A DNA stretch of 64,000 bases from Eunapius fragilis (taxonomy: Eukaryota > Porifera > Demospongiae > Spongillida > Spongillidae): positions 1,362,549-1,426,548 of the forward strand of contig OY811978.1 in the NCBI GenBank assembly GCA_963681505.1. Direction: 5' to 3'. This document shows positions 23,601 to 35,695 of the stretch, piece after piece (position 1 is the stretch's first letter; each line of letters begins with the position of its first letter). Position numbers and translations under genes: made by a program. Under the pieces are notes generated by a model. The model was not told where the DNA came from. It saw only the letters and a list, made by a program, of their open reading frames with translations, and searched no databases.

Positions 23601-26600
23601 ATGTACAGACATACAGTACACATGTAGGTAATACCAGTGTGTGTGTGTGTGTGTGTGTACATGTACAGACATACAGTACACATGTAGGTAATACCAGTGT
23701 GTGTGTGCACATGTACAGACATACAGTACACATGTAGGTAATACCAGTGTGTGTGTGTACATGTACAGACATACAGTACACATGTAGGTAATACCAGTGT
23801 GTGTGTGTACATGTACAGACGTACAGTACACATGTAGGTAATACCAGTGTGTGTGTGTACATGTACAGACATACAGTACACATGTAGGTAATACCAGTGT
23901 GTGTGTGCACATGTACAGACATACAGTACACATGTAGGTAATACCAGTGTGTGTGTGTGTACATGTACAGACATACAGTACACATGTAGGTAATACCAGT
24001 GTGTGTGTGTACATGTACAGACATACAATACACATGTAGGTAATACCAGTGTGTGTGTGTGCACATGTACAGACATACAGTACACATGTAGGTAATACCA
24101 GTGTGTGTGTGTGTACACATGTACAGACATACAGTACACATGTAGGTAATACCAGTGTATGTTCATATGTACAGACATACAGTACACATGTAGGTAATAC
24201 CAGTGTGTGTGTGTGTACATGTACAGACATACAGTACACATGTAGGTAATACCAGTGTGTGTGTGTACATGTACAGACATACAATACACATGTAGGTAAT
24301 ACCAGTGTGTGTGTACACATGTACAGACATACAGTACACATGTAGGTAATACCAGTGTGTGTGTGTGTACACATGTACAGACATACAGTACACATGTAGG
24401 TAATACCAGTGTATGTTCATATGTACAGACATACAGTACACATGTAGGTAATACCAGTGTATGTTCATATGTACAGACATACTGTACACATGTAGGTAAT
24501 ACCAGTGTGTGTGTGTGTACATGTACAGACATACAGTACACATGTAGGTAATACCAGTGTGTGTGTGCACATGTACAGACATACAGTACACATGTAGGTA
24601 ATACCAGTGTGTGTGTGTACATGTACAGACATACAGTACACATGTAGGTAATACCAGTGTATGTTCATATGTACAGACATACAGTACACATGTAGGTAAT
24701 ACCAGTGTGTGTGTGTGTACATGTACAGACATACAGTACACATGTAGGTAATACCAGTGTGTGTGTGTACATGTACAGACATACAATACACATGTAGGTA
24801 ATACCAGTGTGTGTGTACACATGTACAGACATACAGTACACATGTAGGTAATACCAGTGTGTGTGTGTGTACACATGTACAGACATACAGTACACATGTA
24901 GGTAATACCAGTGTATGTTCATATGTACAGACATACAGTACACATGTAGGTAATACCAGTGTATGTTCATATGTACAGACATACAGTACACATGTAGGTA
25001 ATACCAGTGTGTGTGTGTGTACATGTACAGACATACAGTACACATGTAGGTAATACCAGTGTGTGTGTGCACATGTACAGACATACAGTACACATGTAGG
25101 TAATACCAGTGTGTGTGTGTACATGTACAGACATACAGTACACATGTAGGTAATACCAGTGTGTGTGTGTACATGTACAGACGTACAGTACACATGTAGG
25201 TAATACCAGTGTGTGTGTGTACATGTACAGACATACAGTACACATGAAGGTAATACCAGTGTGTGTGTGTACATGTACAGACATACAGTACACATGTAGG
25301 TAATACCAGTGTGTGTGTGTGCACATGTACAGACATACAGTACACATGTAGGTAATACCAGTGTGTGTGTGTACATGTACAGACATACAATACACATGTA
25401 GGTAATACCAGTGTGTGTGTACACATGCACAGACATACAGTACACATGTAGGTAATACCAGTGTGTGTGTGTGCACATGTACAGACATACAGTACACATG
25501 TAGGTAATACCAGTGTGTGTGTGTGCACATGTACAGACATACAGTACACATGTAGGTAACACCAGTGTGTGTGTGCACATGTACAGACATACAGTACACA
25601 TGTAGGTAATACCAGTGTGTGTGTGTACATGTGCAGACATACAATACACATGTAGGTAATACCAGTGTGTGTGTACATGTACAGACATACAGTACACATG
25701 TAGGTAATACTAGTGTGTGTGTGTGCACATGTACAGACATACAGTACACATGTAGGTAATACCAGTGTGTGTGTGCACATGTACAGACATACAGTACACA
25801 TGTAGGTAATACCAGTGTGTGTGTGTGCACATGTACAGACATACAGTACACATGTAGGTAATACCAGTGTGTGTGTGCACATGTACAGACATACAGTACA
25901 CATGTAGGTAATACCAGTGTGTGTGTGCACATGTACAGACATACAGTACACATGTAGGTAATACCACTGTGTGTGTGTGCACATGTACAGACATATAGTA
26001 CACATGTAGGTAATACCAGTGTGTGTGTGTACATGTACAGACATACAGTACACATGTAGGTAATACCAGTGTGTGTGTGTGCACATGTACAGACATACAG
26101 TACACATGTAGGTAATACCAGTGTGTGTGTGTGTGTACATGTACAGACATACAGTACACATGTAGGTAATACCAGTGTGTGTGTGTGCACATGTACAGAC
26201 ATACAATACACATGTAGGTAATACCAGTGTGTGTGTGTACATGTACAGACATACAGTACACATGTAGGTAATACCAGTGTGTGTGTGTGCACATGTACAG
26301 ACATACAATACACATGTAGGTAATACCAGTGTGTGCGTGTACATGTACAGACATACAGTACACATGTAGGTAATACCAGTGTGTGTGTGTACACATGTAC
26401 AGACATACAGTACACATGTAGGTAATACCAGTGTGTGTGTGTGCACATGTACAGACATACAGTACACATGTAGGTAATACCAGTGTGTGTGTGCACATGT
26501 ATAGACATACAGTACACATGTAGGTAATACCAGTGTGTGTGTGTACATGTACAGACATACAGTACACATGTAGGTAATACCAGTGTGTGTGTGTGCACAT

Positions 26601-27962
26601 GTACAGACATACAGTACACATGTAGGTAATACCAGTGTGTGTGTGTGTGTACATGTACAGACATACAGTACACATGTAGGTAATACCAGTGTGTGTGTGT
26701 GCACATGTACAGACATACAATACACATGTAGGTAATACCAGTGTGTGTGTGTACATGTACAGACATACAGTACACATGTAGGTAATACCAGTGTGTGTGT
26801 GTGTGCACATGTACAGACATACAGTACACATGTAGGTAATACCAGTGTGTGTGTGCACATGTACAGACATACAGTACACATGTAGGTAATACCAGTGTGT
26901 GTGTGCACATGTACAGACATACAGTACACATGTAGGTAATCCCTCTTTTCCCACTCCTCCCCATCCCTCCTCTCTCACCTCCTCCCCATACCTCCTCCCA
27001 TTGCACTGTATGTGCATAACTACAGCTTCTATAGGTCCAATAGTAGGTGGAGTAGTTGGAGGTGTGGTCTTTTTTGTCATCATCATCATAGTCATCATTG
27101 TGGTGGTGGTGGTCCTGTTACGTCCAAAGGGTAACAAGACAGAAGGTAGGCCATGAGTGTACTTTCCATATTTGACATTTTGGTGTACTTTGTACAGCTG
27201 ATAACACTATGCCACCGAAGCCCAAAGAGGAATTAATCAGGTATGTGTGTCATGTATGTACCCTGGTTTTTTTTTGGTTGTGGCCATGTTTATTATGCAT
27301 GGTATTTAACCCCTGGACACATTAGCCCCGCCCCACCATCACGTGGACCTCGTAAGGAAACTCCTTCCCCTCCTCCACCCCCTGGTGAACCTGCTGTGTT
27401 TGCAGCCGTTGACAACTTGCCAAAAAACGAAGCAGTAAGGACTTGTATTTGTATGTCACCTTCACCCATACTGTTAACAGACTTACATGTATACATGCAA
27501 GCCTACATGTAACACCATTGTGTGACCTACACACCTGTATACCTCCCCTCCTAGCACCATTGTGTGACCTACACACCTGTATACCTCCCCTCCTAGCACC
27601 ATTGTGTGACCTACACACCTGTATACCTTCCCTCCTAGCACCATTGTGTGACCTACACACCTGTATACCTCCCCTCCTAGCACCATTGTGTGACTTACAC
27701 ACCTGTGTACCTCCCTCCTAGCACCATTGTGTGACCTACACACCTGTATACCTCCCCTCCTAGCACCATTGTGTGACCTACACACCTGTATACCTCCCCT
27801 CCTAGCACCATTGTGTGACCTACATGGGGAGGTGTGTGTGTACAGCATCATGAACATATTGACTAACTACTGCTGTTTACTTCATCACAACCACTTTGAT
27901 ACCTTATATGATGCTGATCATGTTCACAGGAACCCCTTCTATGTTCTGATGTCAACACTTAA
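20610..27962 (+). CDS. Ig-like/FN3 single-pass transmembrane receptor (5' end not identified)
   Basis: Seven exons with consistent phases can be placed. 20610-20969 is an Ig-like domain (phase 1-1, 120 codons) with several Cys including STCPGSTITYTC and CYTSVLTI. 21604-21876 is an FN3 domain (phase 1-1) opening APPGPPNVTAQ and containing SSYNISAVAINCAG. 22403-22492 is a Thr/Ser/Pro-rich stalk. 27035 to about 27145 is a hydrophobic run of some 28 residues (VVFFVIIIIVIIVVVVVLL) followed by basic residues, a clear membrane anchor. 27198-27240 and 27326-27434 encode a Pro-rich tail (ETPSPPPPPGEP). 27930-27962 ends EPLLCSDVNT-stop. Acceptors (CAG/TAG) and donors (GTGAAC, GTATGT, GTAAG) fit each junction. 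The architecture is that of sponge surface adhesion or recognition receptors; the ligand is unknown. The intron between stalk and TM exons is about 4.5 kb and is mostly minisatellite. Whether 5' exons exist further left is open. Confidence 0.75.
22117..22300. repeat. 31-bp minisatellite in receptor intron, about 6 copies
   Basis: Units of GAGCTCATACCCTGATGATG plus ATCATGTACAA are repeated with minor changes (GTACAA/GAACAA). The array lies in the intron between the FN3 and stalk exons. Each unit contains the near-palindrome GATGATCATG. Confidence 0.9.
23140..26940. repeat. 3.8-kb minisatellite of about 50-bp units with variable GT length
   Basis: More than 70 units of (GT)n, then ACATGTACAG ACATACAGTA, then a constant CACATGTAGGTAATACCAGT block. 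Unit length varies with the GT run (about 3 to 9 GT) and with the linker (GTACATG, GCACATG, ACACATG, or ATGTTCATATG). Rare variants (ACGTACAG near 23817 and 25180; ACATACAATAC at several sites) mark a higher-order structure. The order of variants across about 24159-24655 recurs across about 24658-25150. The array fills the intron between the stalk and TM exons of the plus-strand receptor. The long minus-strand open frames it generates are repeat artefacts. Confidence 0.95.
27498..27825. repeat. 42-bp minisatellite in the last receptor intron, about 7.5 copies
   Basis: Units of CACCATTGTGTGACCTACAC, then ACCTGTATACCTCCCCTCCT and AG. Every unit ends in a pyrimidine tract plus AG (CCTCCCCTCCTAG), so the array is a series of sequences resembling a 3' splice site. 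It lies between the 27326-27434 exon and the terminal exon at 27930. Confidence 0.92.
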
Positions 27963-28349
27963 GCTGTCTCGACCCGCCCTGCCAAACGAAAGGCCAATGC
28001 CAGCCCAAACCTGTGAGCACAATACCTCGAATAGTAGATAGTAGCACCTCAGAACTGTAGACTTTTACAGCTATTCATTGCTTATTTAGGTGTCCCATAA
28101 TTTGATAACTCAGGCAGTGATGTGAATGTTGTCCTGACTATTTTAATGATTATTATTACGTCCCATGCCATTATGACTCTTTTGCACTCACTGATGGCCA
28201 TATTATTGAACGTTCATACACTTGTACTATTTATAGTAAATGCTTTCAATAGCGGGGGACCTCACTGGTCATCACCACTGATTGATAAATATTATTAATG
28301 CACAAACACGGATAAAGTCTAAATACAATACATGCACTAATGCACACCA
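27963..28349. other. 3' flank of the receptor; no further gene
   Basis: AT-rich sequence, presumably including the 3' UTR. I did not identify a convincing polyadenylation signal and saw no other feature. Confidence 0.4.
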
Positions 28350-28660
28350 ATTCACACTGCTAAGGTTACCTTCAGCCCATGTCCTCTGCATGCACAGACC
28401 CAACTTAGCTCTCTGTACTTCTGATCATTGACCTTGTGCTTGCCAGCTTCAGCTGCTATACCAACAAGAGGCACATCATATGTACACATCATTACATTAG
28501 GGGCATCTTGTATTAAACATCCCCCTCTTCCCCAGTCCATGCTCATGTCAGATCAAAGGAGATGTGGTATGTAACCTGTCCTGGGGACCAGGTGGAGTAG
28601 AACTACTGCATGATCCACTGGGCAAGAAAGGTTGCTACCAACAAGAGCTGGGACAGTCCA
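28350..28660 (-). pseudogene. fragment of retroelement 3'-end protein (KHKxND...ELxW family)
   Basis: The minus-strand frame contains a degenerate AAEAGKHKVNDQKYRELSWVC. The same pattern appears in AALATEGRKHRANDAKCKELGW at 57662-58000 (-) and in the plus-strand AKACKLHANGPKYQELGW at about 37100-37175. I associate this motif with the C-terminal region of reverse-transcriptase proteins abundant in sponge genomes, possibly a restriction-like endonuclease fold. Only a fragment remains, in broken frame. Confidence 0.5.
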
Positions 28661-29509
28661 TGTAAAGGTCACCTGGTTGAACTACAGTGCATGCTACATG
28701 GAAAGGTGGAAGGCGAATGAGTAGAAGGAAGGATGGGGGAGAGGAAGGAGAAATAGGTAAAGGGAAATAGAGTGAGGCCAAGAGGAAGACATTACTTTAC
28801 ACCTGTTTAGTACACACACATCACGCAAGGTGACACACATGTGCACGTATGTGAGACATCTTTGGATGCTGGGGGGGGGGGGGGGGGGAACAAAGTTTCA
28901 TCACATTACTAACCAGTTGATTAGATAAGCAGTTCGAAAGGTTTGAAGTTCGTTCCAACCAAACATCGAACCAAGTCAAACTACAAACCATTTGATACCG
29001 GTTCACGGAACTTGAACTGGAACATGCCACACTTGCTGATAATCCCAGGAGGTTAGCTGGGCAGTAATGGCAGTGGTTATGTGAGGTAGCTTCCTGCCTC
29101 TGCCTGGAACAAGCCTACACTAGAGAGTTTTCTTTATTCCTTCAAATCAATTGATGCACTGGGATGCATTAAATTTAATCCAGCAATATACTGATGAGTA
29201 ATTAATTTTGATAAGCAGTCCTTGATGAAACTTTGGCACACAATTCACAGGCTTGTGCATATCAATAGATGGTTGGCCACATGCACAGCAGAGCCCACAT
29301 ACTCTAACCATTATGCAGTTCTGACTCAGCCACCCCACCCCACTCCCATCTCATCAGCTCAATCACTTCATTCTTCAACAACTGTGCATCACCTCCTGAC
29401 GCTGTATCGGTTCACTCTATGCTGTCCAACCCACCTCCATAGTGACACCTTTCTGCTGTGTTAGAAGACTCACTGTTCACAAGCCTTTAGAAAACCATGT
29501 CCTGTGCTA
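28661..29509. other. no gene; poly-G tract
   Basis: Contains a poly-G run at 28871-28888. Short open frames without recognisable domains. Confidence 0.4.
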
Positions 29510-30640
29510 ACAAAGCACACCTTACCCTCCCCTCATGCCACACCTTCCCCCTCCTCTCATGCCACACCTTCCCCTCCCCTCATACCACACCTCCCCCTCC
29601 CCTCATGCCACACCTTCCCCCTCCCCTCATGCCACACCTTCCCCCTCCCCTCATGCCACACCTTCCCCCTCCCCTCATGCCACACCCTCCCCCTCCCCTC
29701 ATACCACACCTTCCCCCTCCCCTCATACCACACCTCCCCCCTTTCCTCATACCACACCTCCCCCCTCCCCTCATGCCACACCTCCCCCCTCCCCTCATAC
29801 CACACCTTCCCCCTCCCCTCATGCCACACCTTCCCCTCCCCTCATACCACACCTCCCCCTCCCCTCATGTCACACCTTCCCCCTCCCCTCATACCACACC
29901 TCCCCCCTCCCCTCATACCACACCTTCCCCCTCCCCTCATACCACACCTTCCCCCTCCCCTCATACCACACCTTCCCCTCCCCTCATACCACACCTTCCC
30001 CTCCCCTCATGCCACACCTTCCCCCACCCCTCATGTCACACCTTCCCCCACCCCTCATGCCACACCTTCCCCTCCCCTCATACCACACCTTCTCCTCCCC
30101 TCATACCACACCTTCCCCCTCCCCTCATACCACACCTTCCCCCTCCCCTCATACCACACCTCCCCTCCCCTCATGCCACACCTCCCTCTCCCCTCATGCC
30201 ACACCTTCCCCCCCCTCATGCCACACCTTCCCCTCCCCTCATACCACACCTCCCCCTCCCCTCATGCCACACCTCCCCCTCCCTTCATGTCACACCTCCC
30301 CTCCCCTTATGCCACACCTTCCCCCTCCCCTCATGTCACACCTCCCCTCCCCTTATGCCACACCTCCCCTCCCCTCATACCACACCTTCCCCTCCCCTCA
30401 TGTCACACCTCCCCTCCCCTTATGCCACACCTTTCACCTCCCCTCATATCACACCTCCCCCTCCCCTCATGCCACACCTCCCCCTCCCCTCATGCCACAC
30501 CTTCCCCCTCCCCTCATGCCACACCTTCCCCTCCCCTCATGTCACACCTCCCCTCCCCTTATGCCACACCTTTCACCTCCCCTCATATCACACCTCCCCC
30601 TCCCCTCATGTCACACCTCCCCCCTCCCCTCATACCACTA
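29510..30640. repeat. 23-24-bp pyrimidine-rich minisatellite, about 47 copies
   Basis: Units of CCCCTCATACCACACCTTCC plus CCT, varying in the number of C residues and at CATACC/CATGCC/CATGTC/TATGCC. Alternation of 23- and 24-bp units keeps three plus-strand frames open over hundreds of codons as Pro/His/Ser/Thr repeats, which I read as artefacts. The array is strongly strand-asymmetric (C+T rich on the plus strand). Confidence 0.93.
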
Positions 30641-30729
30641 CCCAGTGGCTCTGGTAGCTCAGCTCATGATGTCACTGTAACCTCATCACATCACTACTCT
30701 ATTATTTTGGAATGCCAGCTTACATGATT

Positions 30730-31040
30730 CCCAGGAGTCCCACAAAGTAATTGTGCCTGACAATAAAGTCACCGCCACTTTTACATGTAAGTGTGTGGCA
30801 AGGGCTTTCATAGGACAGGAACAAACAGCTGCAAGTGGTATGTATATCCAGAAGGCTCTTCGCGTAAGTGGCATGCATGACTAAAAGCCAGGGTGAAACA
30901 CGGAGAGAAGACACAGAGAGATGAGCCGAGCATGATTGGCTGGTGTGGAGGAGCAAGATTGCCCTTGGAGTCTTCAATGAAGAGATTGAAGTCATTGATG
31001 GTTGCTTCAAGTCGTATTTCTGTTCTCTCCAAGGACTAAA
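30730..31040 (-). pseudogene. fragment of retroelement 3'-end protein (CxxGGDxxxRHN family)
   Basis: The minus strand near 30725-30790 contains a CHTLTCKSGGDFIVRHN segment. The conserved core of the family I recall is a Cys/His cluster followed by GGD..RHN, upstream of the KHKxND block. Frames are broken. This is an independent fragment from the one at 28350. Confidence 0.45.
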
Positions 31041-31801
31041 CTGGAATGTCCAATGAAGCAATTGAACAAGCACTGGAGTGGCATTGATACGCCCCTAATT
31101 TGGGGGGGGGGGGGGGGGGGGGGGGCTTGAAGTCATATTATCACCGTACATGGTAATAGGTGATACCATATTAGGAGAAGTTCTGTGAATAATATGACAT
31201 CCCCCCCCCCCCCCCCCCCCCCGGTATTCCTATGCCTATGACTGTACTGCAAAAACCCACCCCAGAGGGTATAACACCATGAAGCCCTTGGCATTAGCTC
31301 AGGCTAGTGTGAATGGCATTCATCAAGAAAAGCCTGGCGTTCTGGAAATCTATTTTAAGTATGAAAAATCCTAATCACTCCAGTGCCATTAATGTTTGGC
31401 TTGGACCCATGTGGGCAAGCACTCAGGACTTCCCCAACTGCAATGGGCAGAATGTTGTTTTTGACTAGAGCAATGAGACTACCTCCCCATCAAGAATTGG
31501 ACACTAAACTATTAAATTGATACAGCTATGATCATGTATTGAAATGCTAAGTGATCTTTAACCACTTCAATAATACTCAGGATTTTACATGTATGGATTG
31601 GACATCGATCTTTCATGACAGTTATTTTTAAGTTAGTGAGCTTATTAATGGAATTGGGCCAATCATGTACACATGTTAAGGTGCACACTCAATAGTATGA
31701 CATCATCAGTACAAATGCAACAAAATCTGAAAACTAACAGGAACTTCTAAATATAATTTATTAATATGGATGCGCAATAAAATTATGTCCAACAAACATC
31801 G
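31041..31801. other. no gene; inverted pair of poly-G and poly-C tracts
   Basis: Poly-G at 31101-31123 and poly-C at 31201-31222 lie about 80 bp apart and could pair as a hairpin. CTTGAAGTCATATTAT and AATAATATGACAT just inside them are also complementary, so the structure looks like a small palindromic element (about 31095-31225). Confidence 0.5.
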
Positions 31802-32067
31802 TTATCTAGCTGTTCCATATGCAGCATTGCTCTCTAGCTCAATAGTATTAGGCTGCTTCAAATTAATGCCCACCACCTCATATGTGGTAGCAGTAGGGAT
31901 GGAAGGAGGGGCTTCAGTAGTCATAGAGGATACTCTTGGGATGTAGCAAACACATATTATGATGGTGGCCACCAAAGCCCCCAGAGAAGAGGAGATGAGA
32001 AATGTGACTGCAAATGTTATCCCAACAGCAGTAGGGATGTTAATCATGACAGCATTTGACATTGAAA
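31802..32067 (-). CDS. last exon of a transmembrane receptor (TM plus cytoplasmic tail)
   Basis: The minus-strand exon begins after a TTGTTTTCAG acceptor at 32067 and ends at a TAA at 31802-31804. It encodes a hydrophobic stretch of about 25 residues (AVTFLISSSLGALVATIIIC) followed by a tail of about 50 residues with two tyrosine motifs (TTYEVVGI and, at the C-terminus, NAAYGTAR). This is the organisation of the terminal exon of Ig/FN3 receptors like those at 20610 and 49451. Upstream exons on the minus strand were not found; the 24-bp minisatellite begins 0.8 kb away. It may be the 3' end of a full gene or an isolated remnant. Confidence 0.65.
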
Positions 32068-32514
32068 CTGAAAACAAGAACATATGGAATACAATGTCTG
32101 GCATGCACACAAGATGTACTCAGCCTAATAGCAAGCCATTAATATCAAGAATCTATATTACATTACAAGCTAGCAACATTGCAACATTTGGTTCTCTTAG
32201 AAGACAATTGAGTGCACAATGAAAACATAATACTTAAATTGCATGGCCATACAAGTTGGATGGAACGATGGATTAGGGTTTTCATCAGTCTGGAAGCCAG
32301 CTATGAAGAATCATTCAGTGTCCCACTACCCCTGGCTATAAAGGTATTAACAACCAGAGGCATATATATCTCAGCTTATCACTGGAGCCATGCTCTCTGG
32401 TAATGTAAGTGAATGTAGTAGTCAAGACATTTTAAAGTCAGGAGATCCAGACCTCATGTCCAGATACCAGCCTGGAGTGGCTAACTCAATGACCACATCA
32501 CAGGCATGGTGGTC

Positions 32515-32625
32515 TAGGCCTTATAAGGGCACAGGGAGCACAGGGCCTTATAAGGGCACAGGGAGCACAGGGCCTTATAAGGACACAGGGAGCACAGGGC
32601 CTTATAACAGGGAGCACAGGGAGTA
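32515..32625. repeat. 27-bp tandem repeat, about 4 copies
   Basis: Units of GGGCACAGGGAGCACAGGGC plus CTTATAA, the last copy truncated and followed by GGGAGCACAGGGAGTACA. Confidence 0.85.
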
Positions 32626-32879
32626 CATGGAGCGTCCAATCAAATGCTCATGCCATCGAATTGACCGAGATGGAGGCCAAAACCCTTGGAAATAAGAGAT
32701 GGAGAGGAGGAAGACTGAAAAGGTGCCATGTCTGCTGAACGCACCAGGTCTAATGGAGGATCCTCCTCCCCAGGCCTAGAGGAGCACCATCCTCCCCAGG
32801 CCTAGAGGACCACCCTCATCCCCAGCTAATGACATGCCTTCACACTCAAGGCAAGGCCATCATATTTACAGCAGTCCAC

Positions 32880-35665
32880 CTTCAGCCGGCACATGGACCA
32901 CTATGTCAGGTGGCACATGTACCACTAGGTCAGGTGACACATGGACCACTAGGTCAGGTGGCACGTGGACCACTAGGTCAGGTGGCACATGGACCACTAG
33001 GTCAGGTGGCACATGGACCACTAGGTCAGCTGGCACATGGATCACTAGGTCAGGTGGCACATGGACCACTAGGTCAGCTGGTACATGGACCACTAGGTCA
33101 GGTGGCACATGGACCACTAGGTCAGGTGACACATGGACCACTAGGTCAGGTGGCACATGGACCACTAGGTCAGGTGGCACATGGACCACTAGGTCTGGTG
33201 GCACATGGACCACTAGGTCAGGTGGTAGATGGACCACTAGGTCAGGTGGCACATGGACCACTAGGTCAGGTGGCACATGGATCACTAGGTCAGGTGGCAC
33301 ATGGACCACTAGGTCAACTGGCACATGGACCACTAGGTCAGATGGCACGTGGACCACTAGGTCAGGTGGCACGTGGACCATTAGGTCAGGTGGCACATGG
33401 ACCACTAGGTCAGGTGGCACATGGACCACTAGGTCAGGTGACACATGGACCACTAGGTCAGGTGGTAGATGGACCACTAGGTCAGGTGGCACATGGACCA
33501 CTAGGTCAGGTGGCACACGGACCACTAGGTCCGGTGGCACATGGACCACTAGGTCAGCTGGCACATGGACCACTAGGTCAGGTGGCACATGGACCACTAG
33601 GTCAGGTGGCACACGGACCACTAGGTCAGGTGGCACATGGACCACTAGGTCAGGTGGCACGTGGACCACTAGGTTAGGTGGCACGTGGACCACTAGGTCA
33701 GCTGGCACACGGACCACTAGGTCAGGTGGCACATGGACCACTAGGTCAGCTGGCACACGGACCACTAGGTCAGGTGGCACATGGACCACAAGGTCAGGTG
33801 GCACGTGGACCACTAGGTTAGGTGGCACGTGGACCACTAGGTCAGCTGGCACACGGACCACTAGGTCAGGTGGCACATGGACCACTAGGTCAGCTGGCAC
33901 GTGGACCACTAGGTCAGGTGGCACGTGGACCACTAGGTCAGCTGGCACATGGACCACTAGGTCAGGTGGCACATGGACCACTAGGTCAGGTGGCACGTGG
34001 ACCACTAGGTCAGGTGGCACGTGAACCACTAGGTCAGGTGGCACATGGACCACTAGGTCAGGTGGCACGTGGACCACTAGGTCAGGTGGCACGTGGACCA
34101 CTAGGTCAGCTGGCACATGGACCACTAGGTCAGGTGGCACATGGACCACTAGGTCAGGTGGCACATGGACCACTAGGTCAGGTGGCACATGGACCACTAG
34201 GTCAGGTGGCACGTGGACCACTAGGTCAGGTGGCACGTGGACCACTAGGTCAGCTGGCACATGGACCACTAGGTCAGGTGGCACATGGACCACTAGGTCA
34301 GGTGGCACATGGACCACTAGGTCAGGTGGCACATGGACCACTAGGTCAGGTGGCACATGGACCACTAGGTCAGGTGGCACATGGACCACTAGGTCAGGTG
34401 GCACGTGGACCACTAGGTCAGGTGGCACGTGGACCACTAGGTCAGCTGGCACATGGACCACTAGGTCAGGTGGCACATGGACCACTAGGTCAGGTGGCAC
34501 GTGGACCACTAGGTCAGGTGGCACATGGACCACTAGGTCAGGTGACACATGGACCACTAGGTTAGGTGGCACATGGACCACTAGGTCAGGTGGCACGTGG
34601 ACCACTAGGTCAGGTGACACGTGGACCACTAGGTCAGGTGGCACATGGACCACTAGGTCAGGTGGCACATGGACCACTAGGTCAGGTGGCACATGGACCA
34701 CTAGGTTAGGTGGCACATGGACCACTAGGTCAGGTGACACATGGACCACTAGGTCAGGTGGCACGTGGACCACTAGGTCAGGTGGCACGTGGACCACTAG
34801 GTCAGGTGACACATGGACCACTAGGTCAGGTGGCACATGGACCACTAGGTCAGCTGGCACATGGACCACTAGGTCAGGTGGCACGTGGACCACTAGGTCA
34901 GCTGGCACATGGACCACTAGGTCAGGTGGCACGTGGACCACTAGGTCAGCTGGCACATGGACCACTAGGTTAGGTGGCACATGGACCACTAGGTCAGGTG
35001 GCACATTGACCACTAGGTCAGCTGACACATGGACCACTAGGTCAGGTGGCACATGGACCACTAGGTTAGGTGGCACATGGACCACTAGGTCAGGTGACAC
35101 ATGGACCACTAGGTCAGGTGGCACATGGACCACTAGGTCAGGTGGCACATGGACCACTAGGTCAGGTGGCACGTGGATCACTAGGTCAGGTGGCACATGG
35201 ACCACTAGGTCAGGTGGCACGTGGACCACTAGGTCAGGTGGCACGTGGACCACTAGGTCAGGTGACACATGGATCACTAGGTCAGGTGGCACATGGACCA
35301 CTAGGTCAGGTGGCACATTGACCTCTAGGTCAGCTGACACATGGACCACTAGGTCAGGTGGCACATGGACCACTAGGTCAGGTGGCACATGGACCACTAG
35401 GTCAGGTGGCACATGGACCACTAGGTCAGGTGGCACATGGATCACTAGGTCAGGTGGCACATGGACCACTAGGTCAGGTGGCACGTGGACCACTAGGTCA
35501 GGTGACACATGGATCACTAGGTCAGGTGGCACATGGACCACTAGGTCAGGTGACACATGGACCACTAGGTCAGGTGGCACATGGACCACTAGGTCAGGTG
35601 TCACATGGACCATTAGGTCAGGTGGCACATGGACCACTAGGTCAGGTGGCACATGGACCAAACAA
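32880..35665. repeat. 24-bp minisatellite, about 116 copies
   Basis: Units of GGTCAGGTGGCACATGGACC plus ACTA. Variation is nearly confined to CACATGG/CACGTGG, GGTGGC/GCTGGC/GGTGAC and occasional GGTTAGG. Because 24 is a multiple of 3, several frames stay open. The minus-strand frame is open for 941 codons as VVHVPPDL repeats, but none of its consensus codons is one substitution from a stop, so length alone is not evidence of coding. The array ends immediately before an Ig-like exon at about 35696. Confidence 0.95.
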
Positions 35666-35695
35666 CCTATGGGTCCTGCCCAATGGATCATGCAG

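Noticed and set aside
22975-27137. Many minus-strand open frames of Cys/His/Thr/Tyr repeats
   Set aside because: They are translations of the GT-rich minisatellite in several frames. GT-length changes shift frame constantly and the array is intronic to the plus-strand receptor.
29497-30727. Three overlapping Pro/His-rich plus-strand open frames
   Set aside because: Pyrimidine-rich minisatellite read in three frames. All three being open argues for composition, not coding.
32866-35691. 941-codon minus-strand frame of VVHVPPDL repeats, and plus-strand TTRSGGTW / HGPLGQVA repeats
   Set aside because: The 24-bp unit keeps frames open by arithmetic, and none of the minus-frame consensus codons is one substitution from a stop. 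No initiation or domain evidence.
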